This document shows positions 62,282-64,000 of a stretch of DNA of 64,000 nucleotides, in pieces. The stretch comes from JBBRZM01 sp963813635 (GTDB taxonomy: Bacteria; Actinomycetota; Acidimicrobiia; IMCC26256; JBBRZM01): assembly GCA_963813635.1 (NCBI GenBank), contig CAWEZO010000007.1, positions 1,031,101-1,095,100 of the forward strand. Direction: 5' to 3'. The notes under the pieces are model-generated. The model was not told the origin of the DNA. It saw nothing but the letters and a program-made list of their open reading frames with translations, and did no database searches. Both the position numbers and the translations under genes were made by a program. Positions within the stretch are counted from its first letter, which is position 1. Each line of letters begins with the position of its first letter.

Positions 62282-63645
62282 GAGGGTTCTCGCCGCTCTC
62301 GTTCTCGCCTTCGCTGGAGGCGGACCGATGTCGGCGCAGCAAGGCCGTTCTGAGGCTCAGCTCCGCATCGACGTCGAGCACGCGGAGCTGAAAGAGCAGC
62401 TCTCGCGGGAACTGCTCATTAGGAAGCGCACCCTTGCTAAGCAGGGGCTCTTGTCGGAAGCCGATCTGAAGACAGCAGAAGCCGAGCTGAGGCTGGCCGA
62501 GCTGGAGACGATGCGGGCACAGATAAGCTACACGAATGAGCTGCCATCGTTCCGCATCGTCGCCGCAAGGAAGAGCGCACCGCAAGGTGGGCGCCTTACG
62601 GTTGCCCTCAGTTTTGAGCTGCCCCGTATTCCGGCGGTGTGCGGCAGTATCTCGTGAGCCTCCGTGACGCGAGCAGCATCATTTCGGAGCCGTACCAGGC
62701 ATCGTTGACTTTGCATGGTTACGGCGCGCGCCGGCACACTCTCACTTTTCGGCTGTTGAAGGATACTGACGAACTCACGGTAGTTATCGCATCGGGGACG
62801 CGACGCGAGGAGATCCCAATTCTCCTTCAGCGCGGCGGCGGCGAGCGGTCCATCAGTGTACGTGCCCAGAATTTCTCGCAGGAGGCGGCGCTCGACGACA
62901 AGGCGGACTACGCTCTCGAGCTGGAGCGCTTCTCGTACGGAAGTCGTGATGTGAAGTTGCTCGTGGTCGGCCTGCCGGTAGAGATGTCCTATGAGTGGAT
63001 TGACGCGTCGACGAAAGCGAAGCTGAGTTCTCTTCGGTTTGCCGACGCGCAAAACGGGGCCCGGATCATTCTGAGAGTCTATGTTCCCGCGAACGCGAAT
63101 GCCGATTGGTTCGGCCGCGTCGTGGCCTTCCGAGCGGAGGTCCGCGATGGAGAGAGTGCGGCGGGAGCGTAGACCTTCAGCTACGCCCCGTCGGGGCACC
63201 CAAGCTCGCGCTGACCGCGGACAACCTGCTTGTGAACATGGATCGCAAGGGCTCGATAGACGTATTCCTGACTCTCGAGAACACCGGAGGCGTCGCTGCG
63301 AGAGACGTGAGTGTCGAGACCGATCTCCCGATTGGCTTCAATGCTGTGATAGCACCGCAGCGTCTGGCTGTTGTCGATCCTGGGCAACGATCTCGCATTT
63401 CCGTCAGGTTAACTGCCGCAGCAGACGCCGTGCCGGGCGACTACAACCTGAAGGTGCGTGCAGGCGCGGTGACGAAGCTCGCGAACATCGTGAGTCCGGA
63501 GCAGTCCTTTCGCCTGATCCTCCGGTCAGGCAGCTGGTGGACGTACCTGGGCTTCTGGGTCCCCTTGATTGTCGCAGGCGTCGGAGGATGGTTGTTCCTG
63601 AGACGGCGTTCAGGAGGCCGGCCGGGGCATTCTGCGCATCCCTGA
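62278..63645 (+). CDS. Membrane-anchored protein with HlyD-like helix and NEW3-like domain (two frameshifts)
   Basis: About 455 residues, in three frames (shifts near 62640 and 63160). N-terminal signal-like helix (LERVLAALVLAFAGGGPMSA), then a helical stretch (RKRTLAKQGLLSEADLKTAE, AELRLAELETMRAQISYT) like the hairpin of HlyD/membrane-fusion proteins. Beta-sandwich regions follow (RHTLTFRLLKDTDELTVVIA, then VFLTLENTGGVAARDVSVET, the NEW3-type pattern) and a C-terminal helix WWTYLGFWVPLIVAGVGGWL with a basic end. Start uncertain; probably separated from the ATPase by an overlap. Likely the extracytoplasmic partner of the ABC pair. Confidence 0.65.
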
Positions 63646-64000
63646 AGGGCGACTGGAAAGAGAAGAGAAGAACTGTCGCCCCCGGTTGGCGGGGCGAGCT
63701 TTGAGGGAACCGTCGGCGTGGTCGACGTCCACGACTCACACCCCGGGCGTCCGCGCCACGAGGCTCCGCGCCCGGATCGGGTCCGTCGTTCCTTTCGCGC
63801 GAATGTCGGAGAAGTGAGAAGTGGGTCATCTGGCCGCTCGTTGTCGCTGATCGCATCGGCGCGAAGGCGGTTCCACGCTGAACGCGCAAGGCCAGCAGAA
63901 TCGGAGGACCAGAGGCGCCGACTCGCGGCAGGCGACGGGGGAGCGTTCGACGGGCACCCATCCTGATCTTTTCGTAGGACCCAAGGGGCCAGCCTCCTCA
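63646..64000. other. Terminal stretch with no supported gene
   Basis: The 355 bases after the NEW3-like gene show open frames on both strands, but these read as Arg/Pro/Ser-rich low-complexity text without homology, start signals or ribosome sites. A weak 7-bp stem (GGGCGAC/GTCGCCC, 63647-63681) just after the stop might be a terminator. The window ends before another gene can be recognised. Confidence 0.5.

Noticed and set aside
63404..63961. Minus-strand open frame after the NEW3-like gene
   Set aside because: Overlaps the 3' end of the NEW3-like gene and has no motif or start signal.

Overview
The window is high-GC bacterial DNA from an actinobacterium. The most diagnostic content is a complete Pup-proteasome locus on the minus strand (pafA, pafB, pafC, prcA, prcB, pup, dop and the ATPase arc/mpa) next to tatA/tatC and a HelY-type helicase, as in Mycobacterium and relatives. 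FbiC (coenzyme F420), a DUF4193 protein, leaderless TANNNT promoters and a CrtYc/CrtYd-type lycopene cyclase fit this. No mycobacterial or streptomycete hallmark is present; an Acidimicrobiia-like or other deep-branching actinobacterium is the best guess, by inference only.

Layout. 1-3982 (minus): zinc-finger protein, Nudix hydrolase, GNAT acetyltransferase, a conserved protein, Lnt and a DUF4193 protein. 3983-4580: gene-free, with an inverted repeat, four 15-bp tandem repeats and a hairpin. 4581-11617 (minus): two-domain ThyX, a lipid-kinase-like protein, helicase, TatC, TatA and small proteins. 11767-17693: a glycerophosphodiesterase (plus), then LepB, PafC, PafB, DUF3866 and PafA (minus). 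17782-25267: DUF2007 protein, a broken secreted gene, a phosphotransferase, then prcA-prcB-endonuclease VII-like-pup-dop-arc. 25473-34905: ferredoxin (plus), then MarP-like protease, TrmI, a TtuA/sulfur-carrier pair, small membrane proteins, a D-Ala-D-Ala carboxypeptidase and acyl-CoA synthetases (minus). 34969-43851 (plus): glycosyltransferase, NagA, LutABC, FIST protein, transketolase, transaldolase. 43911-58558: Mug glycosylase with a methyltransferase, Zwf, Pgl, FbiC, sugar kinase, LOG protein, an SDR, GroES-like protein, CtaB, a TlpA-like thioredoxin, an ABC exporter and the lycopene cyclase pair.

At about 58556 the second lycopene cyclase gene stops abruptly against the 3' end of an IS21-type istB, followed by the 3' end of an IS630-type transposase. 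Beyond this insertion-sequence wreckage (59267-63645) the base composition looks less GC-rich and the genes are unlike the rest: a 62-residue secreted peptide with six cysteines, a perfect 17-bp hairpin, a secreted protein of unknown function, an ABC-2 permease, its ATPase, and a membrane-anchored protein with a HlyD-like helical stretch and a NEW3-like domain. This is the best candidate for an undescribed system: a small disulfide-rich peptide with its own ABC machinery, either acquired by transfer or joined to this contig by assembly across an insertion sequence.

Many clearly conserved genes (about one per 2-3 kb) are broken by single-base or dinucleotide indels, often in G, C or CG runs, on both sides of the junction. 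This looks like uncorrected sequencing error rather than decay, so those genes are annotated as whole CDSs with the shift positions given. Within operons, most genes overlap by the 4-bp ATGA or GTGA arrangement, which was used to fix several starts.
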